A stretch of 64,000 bases of DNA from Nonomuraea candida (lineage in GTDB: Bacteria > Actinomycetota > Actinomycetes > Streptosporangiales > Streptosporangiaceae), in assembly GCF_000725485.1 (NCBI RefSeq), contig NZ_JOAG01000004.1, forward strand, positions 310,001 through 374,000, in the 5' to 3' direction. A model generated the notes under the pieces. It worked only from the letters and a program-made list of their open reading frames with translations, did not search any database and was not told the origin of the DNA. A program made the translations under genes and the position numbers. Shown in pieces: positions 63,415 to 64,000 of the stretch. Each line of letters starts with the position of its first letter. Position 1 is the first letter of the stretch.

Positions 63415-64000
63415 TCAGTTCTTCGGCTTCTTCAGGAGTTCGACGAGGCTGGAGAAGCTGTCGGTCGCGTGGCCGGCCTCCATGCCGCGCCGGAACAGGT
63501 CGGCCACGGCGGCCGGGAGGGCGGTGTCCACGCCCGCGTCGGCGTTGGTGTGCAGGACGTGCTCGACGCTGGCCATGCCCATGGCCAGGCGGTCGACGTC
63601 GCCGCCGTGCTCACCGGCGTCGATGCGCGCGGCGTAGAAGCTCAGGAAGTTCGGCATCGTGGCCATGGTCTCGGTGGCGTGCGGCAGGATGTCGGCCGCG
63701 GTGAGGCCGTTGGCGTCGGCGAGGGCGACGGCCTGCCAGTAGCTGAGCATCGACGTCCAGAACATCACCATGCCGATCTGGTAGAACAGCGCGGCCAGCC
63801 CCGGGTCCTCGCCCCGGTAGTCGGTGCCGGTCAGCGCTTCGAGGGTGGGCCGGTGGGTCTCGAAGGGCCCGCGGGGGCCGCTGTAGAAGGTGGACGACTC
63901 GGGCTTGCCGATCCCCGACGGCGGCACGGTCACCCCGCCGGAGAGCTGGACACCGCCGTGCCCGGCGACCCACTTCGCGCCCGCGCGGGTCTTCTCCGGG
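63415..64000 (-). CDS. imine reductase-like/6-phosphogluconate-dehydrogenase-type oxidoreductase (5' part outside window)
   Basis: The reading frame stays open to the right window edge, giving about 194 C-terminal residues. The segment VTVPPSGIGKPESSTFYSGP marks the hinge of the NADPH-binding domain and the helical dimer domain (about 20 to 194) follows: DPGLAALFYQIGMVMFWTSMLSYWQAVALADANGL. This matches NAD(P)-dependent imine reductases and beta-hydroxyacid dehydrogenases. The Rossmann domain is missing because of the window edge. Convergent with the SDR. Confidence 0.8.
   Translation of the reverse strand, partial: PEKTRAGAKWVAGHGGVQLSGGVTVPPSGIGKPESSTFYSGPRGPFETHRPTLEALTGTDYRGEDPGLAALFYQIGMVMFWTSMLSYWQAVALADANGLTAADILPHATETMATMPNFLSFYAARIDAGEHGGDVDRLAMGMASVEHVLHTNADAGVDTALPAAVADLFRRGMEAGHATDSFSSLVELLKKPKN

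Overview
The window is very GC-rich DNA with long open frames in several phases, GTG and TTG starts and Shine-Dalgarno sites of the AGGAGG type. The gene content (geosmin synthase, MEP-pathway genes, a CebR-controlled cellulase cluster, STAS and anti-sigma proteins, a class A PBP, a streptogrisin-like protease) indicates a sporulating, soil-type actinomycete. A Streptosporangiaceae or Nonomuraea-like host is my best guess, but that is inference. No tRNA, rRNA, transposase, integrase or CRISPR array was recognised.

Region 1 (1-2.3 kb): three tandem copies of an unrecognised small secreted peptide, the first cut by the window edge, then a secreted NlpC/P60 hydrolase. Region 2 (2.7-13.4 kb) is the most striking part. 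A minus-strand operon runs polyprenyl diphosphate synthase, ispH, two different family 2B encapsulin shell proteins (each with a cNMP-binding insertion), geosmin synthase. It is divergent from an overlapping dxs-ispG pair. One block therefore holds three MEP-pathway enzymes, a prenyl-chain synthase, two nanocompartment shells and the terminal sesquiterpene cyclase, which suggests encapsulated or scaffolded geosmin synthesis. Region 3 (13.4-19.5 kb): secreted S1 protease, small hypothetical protein, zinc dehydrogenase, epimerase, RsbW-like anti-sigma factor, FolP2, DUF1992 protein.

Region 4 (19.7-22.3 kb): a GntR regulator divergent from a coupled pair (SAH-hydrolase-like protein and NUDIX hydrolase), visibly lower in GC than its surroundings. 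Region 5 (22.8-37.2 kb): a cellulose-degradation regulon with secreted GH6, GH48, GH9, GH12 and an AA10 LPMO, all carrying CBM2. Four identical 14-bp boxes TGGGAGCGCTCCCA lie in front of GH6, GH48(-GH9), LPMO/GH12 and cebR. The LPMO is translationally coupled to a small His-rich membrane protein, and cebR to a membrane Ser/Thr kinase.

Region 6 (37.4-49 kb): class A PBP, a capsule-type GT-B-like protein with an unknown partner, MarR plus STAS, a flavin disulfide-reductase-like enzyme, an Asp-repeat surface protein with a sortase, a sialidase and a GH114 protein. Region 7 (49-64 kb): CheR-PAS, CheB and STAS signalling genes; two divergent IucA/IucC siderophore synthetases; an HldE/GT2/GT9 heptose-type glycosylation set; an ECF sigma factor with a membrane propeller protein; TetR plus SDR sharing an operator motif; and the 3' part of an imine-reductase-like gene.

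Short tandem repeats recur both between genes and as in-frame low-complexity tails or inserts (IspG, sortase, GH114, one IucA/IucC protein). They look like a genome-wide habit of this strain.
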